A stretch of 64,000 bases of DNA. It comes from Centropus unirufus. Its lineage: Eukaryota > Chordata > Aves > Cuculiformes > Centropidae. This document shows, in pieces, positions 38,261-51,199 of the stretch (within the stretch, counting starts at the first letter, position 1; each line of letters begins with the position of its first letter). The translations under genes and the position numbers were made by a program. The notes below the pieces were generated by a model. It did not search any database and was not told where the DNA came from. It saw nothing but the letters and a program-made list of their open reading frames with translations. The DNA is taken from NCBI GenBank assembly GCA_013397695.1, contig VYZI01000129.1:533730-597729 (forward strand). Direction: 5' to 3'.

Positions 38261-41200
38261 GACACAATGCAGTTTATACTTTGTCAGGTTTCTCCTCGGT
38301 ATAGACTTCTGATCTTTTTCTCTCATGATCAGATTGCTGTTTTCAGTCACTCTTCATCATTGCCAGCTCATCATTAGAGGTAGAAGAGGCATGAAATTCG
38401 TTACTTTGAACAAAACAATCTCCCAGGAAGAGTGGGATTTAAATCTAACCTCTAAGAATATAAAGAAAGGCAGTGTCACTATTGATGCAGGTATTTATAC
38501 ATACAGTTGCAATTAAAAGCAGCTTTTATACGGGATAACAAATTGCATTTAAGACTGCTGAATTCTTACTCTGATATATAAAAAAAGAGAAAAAGTTTGT
38601 GCCTCCTTCTTCATTCCCCCCCCTCCCCAAATCAGAATTCCAGAAGAAAGGATTCAAACCAGAACGAGTGAAACTGTGAAACTGGGGAAAGTAACAGTGG
38701 AGTTTCTCGCTTCTTGTACAGACAGAGAAATACAGCTAGTGTTGAACAATGTCTAGCCACTAGAAGATAGCAGAAACATAATAAATTACAGCTTTGTTGT
38801 GGTATTATAGTTATGCTCTCCCATCGTGAATCAGTCTGTTCACCCATAGAAGTGTTTCAGGTCAGGCTTTCAGATTGGTCTCCTTCTCAGTACTGCTCTT
38901 ATTCAGATTGATTAAAAGTAGATTTCTTTTCTTATGAAGGACTTAGCAGCAATAAGCGCTGCTGCAGCATGTGGCCGGTCCTTATGACAATGCAAAAAAG
39001 TAAAGATTCCTCTTCCTTGACTCTCTTGAGTACAGTCACTTTTGCATTCACAGCTTGGCGCAAAGGAGTAAGATCTGATTCCTTGCTAATGTTGGCTACT
39101 GTCTTCTTGGTTCTGGGTGATAACCTCAAGCTTCTAAAGTTATTCTCAGTTCACAGAGAAGTAAATCTCTTTTCATAAACTCTGAGTAAATATGACAAGT
39201 AGGTAGCAGCTACAGATGCCCTTCTTAAAAAAAGAATAATTAAATTCCGGCCAAGTATACAGAGAAAGACCCTGAATCCTTTAATCATCCTACCAGCTAT
39301 CTCTTAACAACGTTGTTGGTGCCCAACTTACATAAGCCATGTGAAATGAACCTAAATGTGAGCATGGACCATCGGCTGTTCAAGAACTAAATCTACTAAA
39401 CCATTTGACACCTGTAAAATGGCACCATTTACTGCATAAACACCTTAGAATGTCAATATCTTTAACATGCAAGAAGCACGAGGGGGAAAATTTCATAAGT
39501 GTGATAAGAGAGAGCCAAGAGACAATGATAATTAGAGATAAATTGAAAGAAAAGAACAAAAGTCTGACATACAATTACAAGAGGGGAAAGGAAAGCAAAG
39601 TTTTATCAATAAGAATGTTTTGAAAAGATGTGTTAATAAAAGAGATGAGCAGTCAATCACAATAAAAAGATAGAGCTATAAGCAAGCTTTAACTTTCATG
39701 TTTTTTGTGATGCTTGTCTTATAGGCAGTTTTATATCCTCTTGTGACAATAAAATGTATTTTCTTCTTTGTTTTAGAATAGGAAAGTACTCTCAGAATGT
39801 GGTGGTTGTTAATAAATATATTGTCCATTACTTTTTTAGTAATGTGTGTCTTCCCTTTAGTCTTCCTAATGCACACTCTAGCTTAAAAAAACCCTGAAAA
39901 TGCCCTCCTAAAACTCTCTATAATGACTTCTGTTATTTGGAAATTTTGAAAATATAGCGACTGGCAATTTGTACTTACCAAAGGCTTTTTATTTTAATAG
40001 TTTGTTCCTGATAGCTGGTTATATGAGAAACAGCATCATTTTCAGAATACAGACATTGTCAGTGCTGGTTCCTTCAGTCTACTGGCCTCTAAATGGCTGT
40101 AGTTTCGCCAGTCTGCCACACTTGCAAAATCATTTCAGGTAGCCACAGAAGGCAACCTAACTGCTATATCAGACTTTTCATCAACAATTTCTGATTAACT
40201 GTTTTATCAGTCATGTTCTTGGGGTGGGGGGTAGGTAATGGGACAAAAACAGATCTACACAAGCTACATGTAAAGCTGCCACAGGAACTGCTGTTTTCCA
40301 ATCTTAATCTAAAGTAGGGCAAAGAAAGCATGCTGAAAAATGGCGTCAATAAAAGGGATATAAATGTAGTTTGGAATCATTTTAAGGGACATGGTTAACA
40401 AACTGGGATTTCTTCAAATGGTAGAAGTCTTACCAGTACTCCTGTATACAGTTAGCTGCTTTCGTCCTGTCCCAAGGCTCTACATAGTTTTCTTGTGTTT
40501 CATTTCATCATTTGAAACAATATTATATAGGGAGTAAGCAAACAGTTCTTCAGTATCTGATCTTAATGGGATGTTTTGAAGGTTTTAAAACCAACACCTT
40601 TTAAGTCAGTTACTACAAATCCTATTTGGATTTTGTGTTACCAAGAACTACTTTTCTCTATAGATTAAAACACTGTTTTGGTTTTTTCAATCTATTAAAA
40701 ATACCTAGTTTAAGGGTAACAATGCTGAATGCAAAAATCAAAATGTCTTTCCAGTGTCCAGTCTTGGACCACTGCATAGTTAACACGAGGCAGGAGATGA
40801 ACTTTGCACTGATCCTCCACAATGGCAAGGGTGATTCCTCACCTATTTGACTTGGAGCATTCATAAAGCATTTACTTTGATTTACTTACAAAGATTTGGG
40901 GTTCTGTGCAAGGAACTGGAAAGGTAAACATTAAGTAGTACCATGTCAAATGTTATTCAATTACATCTTTTTATGAATCTGGCCCTTTGAGAGAGTCCAC
41001 CGGGTTCATAAAAAGAATCTAAGCAACAAGACAAATTCTAAATACTTCTGTACAGCACTGAGAATCTTGTCAGGTTATATGAAACATATATCTTGTTGCA
41101 TAACAAAAATAACCACAGACTCAGTCTTGAGTAAAACAAATGACTGGCACTGAATCCTCTTCAGTCATGAGCAGCTACCTATATTTGGAACACAACTGAA

Positions 41201-41849
41201 GAAAATCCTCTTTAGACTAAGACTAAATGTATGAGCTCCCAGGGGTCTGCACTTATATATAACTGCCAAGAAACTCCAGTAAAAACACTACAGCCTGGTG
41301 AAATAGAAAATTGTGCCAGTTTGGATCCTCCTGTACTCTTCTGGAAAATGAGATAATACTCAATTTTCTATAAAACAGAATGGCTGTCTCTCCATCTCTC
41401 ACTGAAAAATTAACTCCTGACCTCATCAAAATGACACTAAAATTTATGGCAGTTTTAGATTTGATATTTCGTAGCACTGAGATTGTATTACCTTGTATTC
41501 TTTGCTCTTGCTTTAGTGTGGTGTCACCTGAGTCACTAGCACGGAATCTGGAGGGATTTAGTCATCTACAGCTATGGACATGGTTCTGCGATCTCTAACA
41601 TCTCTAATTTGTCTTTGAGTAATTTGAAGAGTCATTACAAGACAGACTGAAACCAAAGCAGTGTCCCAAATCTGGTAGGATCATGCAAAGTTGAGCTTAT
41701 TGCCTGTCAACCTAGCACACATTTTTGAATATTAACCTCTTTGTTTACATGTGTTATCTTTCTGAGATTCCTACACACACATGCAAATTCTTTCTCATAA
41801 CATGATTGGAAAACTTATGTAAAAAATAAATAAATTACACACTATATTT
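38261..41849 (+). other. AT-rich intron segment
   Basis: No gene or transposon recognised. There is a C-rich run near 38616-38630 and a G-rich run at 40218-40242 (GGGGTGGGGGG...GGG). Confidence 0.5.
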
Positions 41850-42362
41850 GCAGAAGAGAGTAAGGCTCTCTCATGGTGGAGAAGCGCACTTTCTCCCATG
41901 GGAGGGAACCCACACTGGAACAGGAGAAGAGGATGAGGACCCCTCTCTGAGAGGGAAGGAGCAGCAGAGAAAATGTGTGATGAACTAATCAAAACCCTAA
42001 TTCCTCATCCTCCTGTGCCTATGTAGGAGAGCGGGTAGAGAATATTGTGAGTAAAAGCCAAGTCAAGCTCAGAAAGAAGGGAAGAGGTGGATGGAAGGTG
42101 TTATTTTGCGGATTGGGTTTTGTTTCTCGGTATCTTGTTTTGATTTTATTTTTGGTAAATGAAATTGATTTTTTTTTCCCAAAGTCAAGTCTAGTTTGGT
42201 TTTGATGGTAACTGGCAAATGATCCCTCCCTGTCCTTATCTCAAACCTCAAATTTTGCCATTGTTTCTTCAGATTATTCTCCTTGGTGGGACTTCGGGGA
42301 AAGAGAGTGAGCAGCTATGTGCTTCTTTGTTGCCCGCTGGGGTTATTGGCTATGTGGTTCCT
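41850..42362 (+). mobile_element. Avian endogenous retroviral LTR remnant (class II-like), plus orientation
   Basis: The order of motifs matches a common avian LTR type known to me. CTTTCTCCCATGGGAGGGAA lies near 41890-41910, and CTGAGAGGGAAGGAGCAGCA with GTGTGATGAACT lies at 41946-41984. A GGATTGGGTTTTGTTTCTCG stretch follows near 42109-42128. After it come TCAAGTCTAGTTTGG, GATGGTAACTGG and GATCCCTCCCTGTCCTTATC at 42184-42240. A GTGAGCAGCTATGTGCTTC and GCTGGGGTTA end lies near 42308-42347. No primer-binding site or viral gene follows, so it looks like a solo LTR. The frame 42219-42677 starts in it and is not a gene. Confidence 0.6.
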
Positions 42363-43215
42363 CATTGCCAGTTGAGGCTCAAAACCTTGACAAAGGGTGA
42401 AGACCAAATCCGAATTAAAACTCTAACAAAAAGGGAAAGAGAGAAAAAGATACAATCTTACCCCTTGCAGAAACTCGTAGTAATGTTACTGTATAAATAC
42501 AGATTAAAAAAAAAAGCTTTCATAAGCCACAAAAATATCCCACTGAAAGACTGGGCTGGTGCAAGATGGAAGAAAGGTCCCTGTAGATGTTTGAAGCCTT
42601 TACTTACCTGCTCCCTCATCAGAACCCCAAGAAATTTCAGTGTAATTAGAAGTAAACATATAGAAACATCTAAATAAGTTCTTAGTATAGAATCAGGGTG
42701 AATTTTTTAAAACATTCCATTCCATTTTCTTTGTAAATAGTGTCTATTAGTAATCCTTATTCATTTGTTATCTACATCTTGTACACAAATCTACTTACCT
42801 GCTGCGAAATCTTTAAAGTAATTGCATTCTCCAGCAATTACCTTTCACCTTCATGTTGCATGTGTGCAGAGACTTGGAGTTTTTTTGCTGGTTTAAGAGC
42901 TGGTATGGGAGAGATTAATCTTCCAGGATTCAATGATAACCAAGAGTTCATTGACATCAGTAAAGGCTGTAGAGACGATGCCTAATCCTCAAAACCTGGA
43001 AAGAATTATTTGAAAATCAGAGTTTCCCTATTGCTGTCTCTTGAGTTGATAGAAGTTTGGTGCTTGCTATTTATACTATTGCCATTGAGCTATAAACAGT
43101 AGTATGCTCATCCAGCCACAAACTGCATATCCGTACTTCAGTCATAAAATGTGTTTCCTGTATGTTGTTTTCATGTAATCTTAATTCCTGAATTTCCACC
43201 TGTGTTAGTTGTTGA

Positions 43216-43286
43216 ATATAATAAAATATATTTATATATTTTAAATATTCAAATTTAGAAATATATATTTATATATAAATATACAT
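43216..43286. repeat. AT-only low-complexity tract with inverted TATA/ATTT words
   Basis: About 70 nt almost devoid of G and C, with interleaved AAATATAT/ATATATTT words that can pair on themselves. Confidence 0.8.
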
Positions 43287-46200
43287 CTAAAATAAAGAAT
43301 ATTTTCCAAATAGGAGCAGAAATCCATAAATACTTTAGGTATTTTTAGGCAGTTATTTGAAAATATATCTGCTATGGTACACATTGGAAATTTTATTTCA
43401 CTTCATAAGAGAGAGTGGAAAATGAAATGCTAAACTCTAATTTACTCAGAAAAGTTGAAAGTTGAAAAGTACCAGAGCTGTCAAGATTTTTGAATCCTTT
43501 ATGGTATTGTTGTATGAGAAAGATATCAAATAATTACCAGTGAAACCTGAGAATGAATTATGTACATTCAATACAAGAGAAATCAAGAAGATCTCTGAAA
43601 AATATAACTTTGAAGTTCTTTATCATTAGTAATTTATCAGATAGTCATTTTTTAACATGCTAATTAATTTTCTATACACTGAGTACATTTATATTTCCTT
43701 TTGAAATCCACCCTATTGTTACTAAATCATTGCTGCTATTCAATCCCCTCCAGGCTCTCAGTACTCTTAAAAGTTCTTTCAGTTTGCTAAAAGTATTATG
43801 TCTTCTAACTCTCATTTAAATCTTCATCAACTGAGAAGTAGTTAATGGTTGTTTGGGGGTTCAGTGGGTTTTCGTGCAATAGTTTTGTCTTTTTTGTTTT
43901 AATTTGGAGAAATCAAGAAAGTCTATGAAGCCTAGAGTGCTGCTAGACAGAATATTCTGCTCTCCCTCTGGTCTGCATGAAGAATCCTTTTCTTCAGACT
44001 GCTGGTGAAAAGAGCGTGCCCTTAGGTACTTAGTAACGGTTTCAAACTTTGCTAGAAATAACCGCAGGATAGACAGACTAGATTTTTTTAATGCTTACTC
44101 CTTAAAGGTAAATGGGGCTGATTTTATCTAGAAAAAGCTCTTTGGAAAAAATGTCTCCTTTTTCGGTGTACACTATTGTTACACCTATTTTTTTATTTAG
44201 AATGTATCAAGAAGTAGTTATTTTATAAATTTTAGTATGTATGTCAAAATGGAGACTGAGCTTCTTGTCAAGAGTGGTTGAGTTCATAGCCTTTGTCTTA
44301 ATTGAGAACTAATAGTGGCCATTCTAAGTCCCAGTGAGGACACTTGACAGTGTAAAAAGAGATCAAGTCTGACCTCTGAGGCATTTTAGAATGACAGGAG
44401 AATTTACTTCCTTTGAAGAATCATTCCCACGGCATTCAATGGATTCTTATTATGTTGAAAAGTGTTTTGGAAGGCATTGTGCTTCTAGTGAGGTGTTTAC
44501 ATCATTTATTACAAAGCAGATTTCAAAGGTATAAAAATGTTCAGAGGACATAAGTAATACTCACTATCACATTTCTTACAATTTTTCCTTTTCAGTTCTT
44601 TATTGAGTAGCATCTATTTTAGGGAGATGATATTTTTTTCCTTCTATTTCCTGCATTTGTAGAAATCATTAATGAATTGACATAGATCTGAATTGTAGAT
44701 GAAGTAATTTTTAATTAGGTCAGGAAAAATTCTAAAATCTACTATAAGAATATTAACTGAAACAGAATATTTTTTTTGTATTTCCCATTTTATGCAGAGA
44801 TATGCTGAGATCTGTCTTGTGGTCATTTTGTTCAACATGGAATTTTGAATGTATACAGTAACCTGCATACAGGGAAAAATTCTTCTGAATTGCCACTAAC
44901 CCTAGGAAGTTTGTATTTGACTTTCTTTACCATTGCATTATTAATCTTTTACCAACTTCCTTCTAGTGCCAGGAATAAAATATTATGTTTCTTACTTATT
45001 TTCTTACCCTTTTTTCCTATCACTGATCTAATTTTTTTGTGTATATATATACATATATATTAATAGGGGAAAAATGTTATCTATAGTTCTTAAGCAACAG
45101 ACTTAGGTTTTGCACACCTCATTCTTTTCTTTTTTTTCTGCTGATTTACCAGTGGTTTTCTACCAATTCTTACTTTCTTCAAGTTCATCCACACCACTAT
45201 CATAAAATCACATTCAAAAAAACCCTGCTTTTGTTTGTTCAGTCCTCTTTTTATAGACTGGGCTTCTTTTTTTCTTCACTCTTCTATTATCATTAAAATA
45301 TGCTGCTGATTAAAATGTTACATATTGAACTCCCCTGTGTGAGTACCTTCCTGTACCTTACAGCTCTTGCTCAGGAGACTGTCCTTTTGCATTAGTGTTG
45401 AGTTTCCCGCTAATGAGTAGCAATATATTTGAGCAACCTTTGACCAGTACTCGAGGAAAAGAACAAACTGGGAAAATAAAAATCTCTTATTTTCCCTCAA
45501 AAAATCCCTATTTTCCCTAGTTCAGTCAAGAAATGTCTGTATTAAAAAAAGTCATTGAACTTGTTTTTATATTTACTTGTTTATACGCTCATATATGCTT
45601 TACTGACATATTTATAGCAAATGTTCCTCTAAGTTTTATAATCAACAGAAATTGAAAATTGAATTAGACTATATATTTTTTGTGTATAGTCATCAGACCC
45701 CAGTTTTATTTGCAGTGGCCTTTATCAAACTGGTTTCTCTTGAAATTACACCCTCAGATGCTACCGTACTAAAGATAATAGAATTGTAAAGATGGAATTT
45801 AAAGGCTATTTTTGGGAATAGTCAGTTTCCACAGATGTAGCCCAAGGAAACACTTGACCTGCAGAAACTTTATTATGAGTGATTTTGTACTTTTTCTTGA
45901 TTAGGTATCAATTCAACTTTCAGATCCTGACCTCTTTCTTTCCACTGAGGAAATAATTTTCTTACAAACTCTTGAACAATCACGCACCACCAGGCACTGA
46001 ATTTACAGGATAATTTTGCCATCCATTTTTGGAGTCCTCTGTCTCTTTTTTCTTATTTTGTTATAGCAACCTTAATGAAATGGCAAGTCCAGCTTGCATT
46101 AGGCTTCAGGCAGGAGTAGAATAATAAAGTATTCTATAGAATAAGAAAGACAAATCTGAATGTGACCCTTTTCTTTCAAAATTCTACAAAGCTTCTTCTA

Positions 46201-46546
46201 TTGGTGGTAAAAACACTTCAAAACACAAATTAAGTAGATATGAGTGGACCTGGTGTACTGCGTCTACATGTGCTCATACTGGTATGATAATAAGACAAGG
46301 ATAATTGTTTTCCTTAGAATTTTCAAGAGACAATTTTGCAAATATGTGACAAAGTGATAGATCCTTCATAATGATAATGCTTTAGGCAGATGTGCTATCT
46401 CAAATATAATAATGTGCTGAAGATTTTGGTAAGATCTCGAACTTTATTTTTCTAGAGTCTTCATTTTTTCTCATGTTACATCCCAGATAATCCATTATAA
46501 CAGGCCAAGCTTGTCTTTCAGCCAAATGTTTAATGTAATGCCATAG

Positions 46547-47218
46547 TACTTAATTCCACTTAGATGTCTCAGCTGACCACACACTGCTGTTAGAAAACTT
46601 GAATATATCATATGAAATTTCCATGAAATTCTTAATAGGTTTTAGGATTTCATCTCCATGTTTTGCGTATAGCTGAACATGTTTCAAGAATGAGCTCAGA
46701 ACTGGATTAGATGCAACCAACATCGCTACTGCAGCCACTCTCCTCAGTGACTCAGGCCAGAGTTATTCTGAGGTGGCAGGTATGGCAAAGCTCTTTTGAG
46801 TGTGAAATTGCTAATGGACTGAGAAAAGAGAGGAGAGAAAGCCAACAGAAGGGGATGTTTGGGCCCTCCTGGTAATAGTTTAGGTTGTTCAGTGACCTAA
46901 ACCAAATTTCCAATTCTTTATTCAGAGAGTTTTTGGTAGATGTAAAGCACGGTGCATGTCTGGCTTGAAAGACTGTACGTTTTGTGTTGTCATTTCTGAG
47001 ATGGAGTTGCTGGTCTCCTTAGCTGTTGCTCTGTTATTCAGGGTGGGGTTTTCTTTAGGGGAGTTGAATCTAAGTGACCTATTTATGTATAGAGACAGTA
47101 GACAAAAGTTTGAGTCCCAGTCTTCCTTGAAGTAATCAAATAATGCTGTTAGCATTGAATAGATATCAAGAAAATGGCCTGTAAAGTTCCCATCTAGACT
47201 CTGATCCAATGAAAACAC
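46547..47218 (-). pseudogene. Possible decayed coding relic on the minus strand, unidentified
   Basis: Two minus-strand open stretches lie 180 bp apart. One (47218 to 46922) reads SLDQSLDGNFTGHFLDIYSM and onward for 98 codons. The other (46738 to 46550) reads AMLVASNPVLSSFLKHVQLY and onward for 62 codons, and continues past a single stop with VLWHYIKHLAERQAWP. Composition is protein-like. However, there are stops between the two parts, there is no recognised domain, and open frames of this size do occur by chance in AT-rich DNA. Low confidence. Confidence 0.2.
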
Positions 47219-48289
47219 TCCACTTAAAACTGGAAAATTACCAAGTGCAAGTTTTCAATGACAATTTTGAATCTTAATGGTCTCTTACCCTGGAGAAACA
47301 AGACAGGTGGTTCTGTCCCTTTCTAAGCAATTTCTCTTTTACTAATGGGAATTTATTGGTTTTTAAGGAATTTGTGGCATTTTCAAGTTTGACTTATGTT
47401 TTTGTAGTTTTATTTTCCTTTTAACAACTACTGAATGTGCTCTGGGTGTACTGCTCGTATTTGTTCATAGATGTTTTTCAAGATAAAAAGTGGAGGGGTT
47501 TTGTTTTGTTTCTCTGAATTGCCTCAATAAAACATAGAAGTAGTTGAGGAGAGAGTAGCAACTTTGATTTTTTTCATTGGTACAATTCACACAAAACCAT
47601 TTTTGTTTCTGCAGCTGAGTAACAAGCATATCTCAATTCCCTTCATATTGGAAGTAAAGAACTTGAAAGAAAATGCACATTCTGATAAAGGAACAAGCAG
47701 AGGCATACAAAATTGGAACCCTTTGTCACTGTGTGATGTGAGATGTAACGTTTCTTGCTTCCAAGTGAGGCCTGAGAATTTTTTCACGCCTAGTCTAGCA
47801 AATGGTTCACTAAACTGAAAGCCAGGTACAAGACTTGGTTCCTTTGTGACATTAGTTAAGATATTTCTGTATCCTCCTCCGTGGCCATATGGCTTTGGTG
47901 GATTATCTTCTGAAAAGTGCTGAGATTTTGTACGTGTGCTACATTGCCTGGTACAATGGGAAATATCAGGTCATGAAAAGGGTTGGCTGAAACATCTTTT
48001 CTAACACATAGGGGTAAAATGGTTAATAATATTACAAACTCAAGAATAACAAAACAAAATTGTAAGGTTTGGTTTTACCAGGCTGAATTTGTCACTTGAA
48101 TCCTTTGTTAAATTTAAAAATAAAATTGGAAAAAAATTGTGCACATAGTTTTCTGAAATGTTTTTTCACATTATCTGTCAGCTTTAGTATAATTTTCTCA
48201 TTCATATATATATAATGAGTACAGTTAGATCATTTTGTACACAAGTGTTTCCAGGCAATTCAATACATTCCTGCTGTGATAAAAAAAAA

Positions 48290-49345
48290 AAAGGCAAAAC
48301 GTCAGCCTGTTTGGATTCTCACGAGGAAGCCACACAAAGGGCAAGTGATTATGTTATGTCAAGAAGTGTTTGACCTAGAGCAGGTACCGAATCACAGTGC
48401 TGTAGCTCTCTTTCTTTGTGACACGGGCATCTGTCCTGCGACATCAATTCTAGACCAACTGCAATGCAACATTCTTCATTATGCTCCGATTGATATAGCA
48501 CAGTCCCAGCTTTAATATTCCCACCCGTGTAATGGCTGCACAGAGTTTAATTCTTGATAGCTTTCCCTGAATGTGAACAAGAGACAAATGCCTGGTGAGT
48601 GGCTGTATATCATTTAGTCATCTCCCTGCGGAAAGCAGTCATTTGAGCTAGATATAAAATTAGAGGAGTCACAGTCTTGGGCACTTAGAGAGTTTCCCCT
48701 TTGCCCATAATGGAGAAGAATAATGAGTTTCAGTACAAATTGTAAGATCAAAAAATATTGCTTTGTGCAATGAAATTTGTGCTGCTATATATCACCTCCC
48801 CCTTCCTCTGACACTTTCAATCAGCTTGTCAGCTTTCACTGGGAGCTAATTTGATGAAAGCTTTGCACTGAGTAAGGCTTTTTACTCAGTTGTATACAGT
48901 CAAAATACTGCTTGTGTCAGGACCAATTAATAATGCTGAGCATGGTTTCATGCATGTGAACAATTACTATAAATCTTTTTTACATGAAACACCACAATCT
49001 TTAAAAATAATGTTAGCGCTAGGTACTAATGGTGTACTTTGTGACCGATCTAAAGATGTTACAGTAGCCAGCTGATAAATTTGATGATGTCTGATGAATT
49101 ACTGATTTGTTAGGATGCCTGTAGACTCCTGACAACATATTTTAAAGCTTCATTGCTTGTGCTTACCTTTAACCATCCTTAAAGGCTGCAAAGCTATAAA
49201 TGTGTGTTAGTCCATGCTAACATTTCTCCTTCTAGACTTCAAGAGAAAGAAGGGAACGTGGCATTCTTTTTGCCCCCACTTTGACGTTATCAAAGCCTTC
49301 ATGACATTTGCAAGACAAAGTGTATGTTATTAAAGGGCATGGGAA
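48290..49345. promoter_or_regulatory. Candidate non-coding regulatory block (inference)
   Basis: Compared with its surroundings, this kilobase has balanced, non-repetitive composition, no transposon signature, no long coding frame, and clustered transcription-factor-like words. These include GATTGAT at 48488-48494 (PBX-type), TGTCAG at 48827-48832 (MEIS/TGIF-type), and CTTTGACGTTATCAAAG at 49279-49295, which combines two facing TCF/LEF-like half-sites around a CRE-like TGACGTTA. Long vertebrate introns often hold developmental enhancers, but single-sequence motif matches are weak evidence. Confidence 0.2.
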
Positions 49346-51147
49346 AAAATATCTGATACACAGAGGAAGCGCATAGCAATTTTTTTCCTTATAATAATTT
49401 CTCAGTTGCAAAGTAGCTGCTGATGAGACAGTTATTATTGGACATCCACAGGGTTTTCCTGTTTTTTCTTACTGGAAATGAAATACCAGGATTAGGGAAT
49501 GATATACCAGGAGCTGGGAATGCAAATACAGCTAGAGCATCCACTGCAATTGCAGGATCTGAAAAGATAAAAATGAAAATAATTTAAAAAGTTAGTATCG
49601 GTTGCTCATCTATTATGAGGAAAATGCCTGTTGTATTACCTGCTTCCATTCTCTCCAAACTTCTTTCATTTTAGATACCAACATTTGCTTATAAGTTATA
49701 GAACTTTAACTTTTTTTTGCTATTGTGTTAAATAATTTAAGACTATTCACCAAGTAAGGTAAAAAACCTGAACCCTGAACTACAATCAACACATTCATTA
49801 TGAAGACATAGCACAATTTCATCCTATTCTTAATTCTTTTTTACCATCTCCTGATCATTTTGCATTGCTTTGCTGCCAGTATTGTTTTTGAATACTATTT
49901 ATGGATTAGGTCCATATTTATTGTGTTTGTACTCAACTAATTCAAGCCAAAATAGCCTTCAAACCAAAGCATATAATTCTATTTCTACTGATTTTTCACG
50001 CAGAGTCAGCATTTAAATTGGGAAAATGGCACTCATGGTATTTTAATATATTTTTTCATGTACAGCTATTATATAAAGTACAAAGGAAAAAAGGTCGAGT
50101 TTAATTGTTTTGCTTTTTATGAGAAAAAAAATACATTTCAACAACTGACAATATTTTTCCTAGAGATATTAATGACAGAGAAATTGTATTTCCATAAAGA
50201 TTTTTTTTTAAAAAAAGTAAAATAGGAGATACACTGTATTCTACAAATATTGAGCAGTTAACAATAGTAAATTCTTGTTTCCTGACTGAATTTTTTTTTT
50301 TTACTTGCTTCATTTGAAAAAAAAATCCATTTGAGTCTCTAGGTTTGTATTGGCTGGAGTAGCAGTATAATTGAATACATTCCTAGATATATTATGTTTC
50401 TCAGGGAAAAGAGGAGTAGATGAATGGATCCTCATACAAATGATGATATCTGTGGGCTGTCAAGTGAAATTCTAAAGGGTACAAGGCAATAATTCAAATA
50501 CCTTACTAAAGTTGTCAGAAAAGACAATATCAATCATTTTTCAATGAAAGCATCAATTGTTTCCATCTTGTTTCTCTTTTCAGTCCCTGCTTCTGATGTG
50601 CTGACTTCATAAAAATCATTTCAGCATATCTCCAGTTTCTCATCACTACAATAGTGATTAATATATTAGATTTTACCAGCGAAGAGCTTTGAGATACAAC
50701 AGTAGAAAGGTACAATACAAGAACTTATTATTGTATATCTCTTTATCAAAGGAAAGTGGCTTGGAAGGAGAGCACTGTATAAATAAAAATCCTCTTTGAT
50801 TTTTTCACTGTCGTTGATCAGTCTGTGATTCATAAGTACCATTACAAAGGAGGTGCATAGGAAGCCAGTATATCTTGTATAGATGGCCTGCACATACCTG
50901 GTTCCATTACTGAAGTCATGGAGCTGGGTTCTGAATGGAACCTAGGGGATGCTGGCAAGGTGTTCTCTTCTACTTCATGACTCTGAGCATGGTGTCTTCA
51001 CATTTGCAACTGCCCTTTTCAGTACTTTAATAAAGGCAATCTTCATCTGGATGGCTACAGGGATTTTATGTGGAACTGAACCGAGGAATTGTAATGCATC
51101 TTTCCATTCTACAAGTCTTTGTATGCTACAGTAGAACACCAGCAGTA

Positions 51148-51199
51148 GCTTTTCCTTTCTCTCTTTTTTTCTCTTTTTCTCTCTTTTTTCTCTTTTAAT
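51148..51199. repeat. Pyrimidine (CTTTT/CTCT) low-complexity tract
   Basis: About 50 nt of T and C only, made of TCTCTTTTT-type units. Confidence 0.85.

Larger units (their letters stand above)
42363..48275 (+). other. AT-rich intron segment
   Basis: Contents: an AT-only stretch at 43216-43286, alternating TA/CA runs at 45040-45060, and a weak minus-strand coding-like zone at 46547-47218 listed separately. No CR1 or LTR was recognised. Confidence 0.5.

Noticed and set aside
40218..40242. G-rich run as a second G-quadruplex
   Set aside because: Only three runs of three or more G with adequate spacing; it misses the four-run pattern unless a two-G run is accepted.
42219..42677. Longest ordinary plus-strand frame after the CR1 ones (152 codons)
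   Set aside because: It starts inside the LTR remnant and continues into AT-rich sequence with Lys/Leu bias and no domain.
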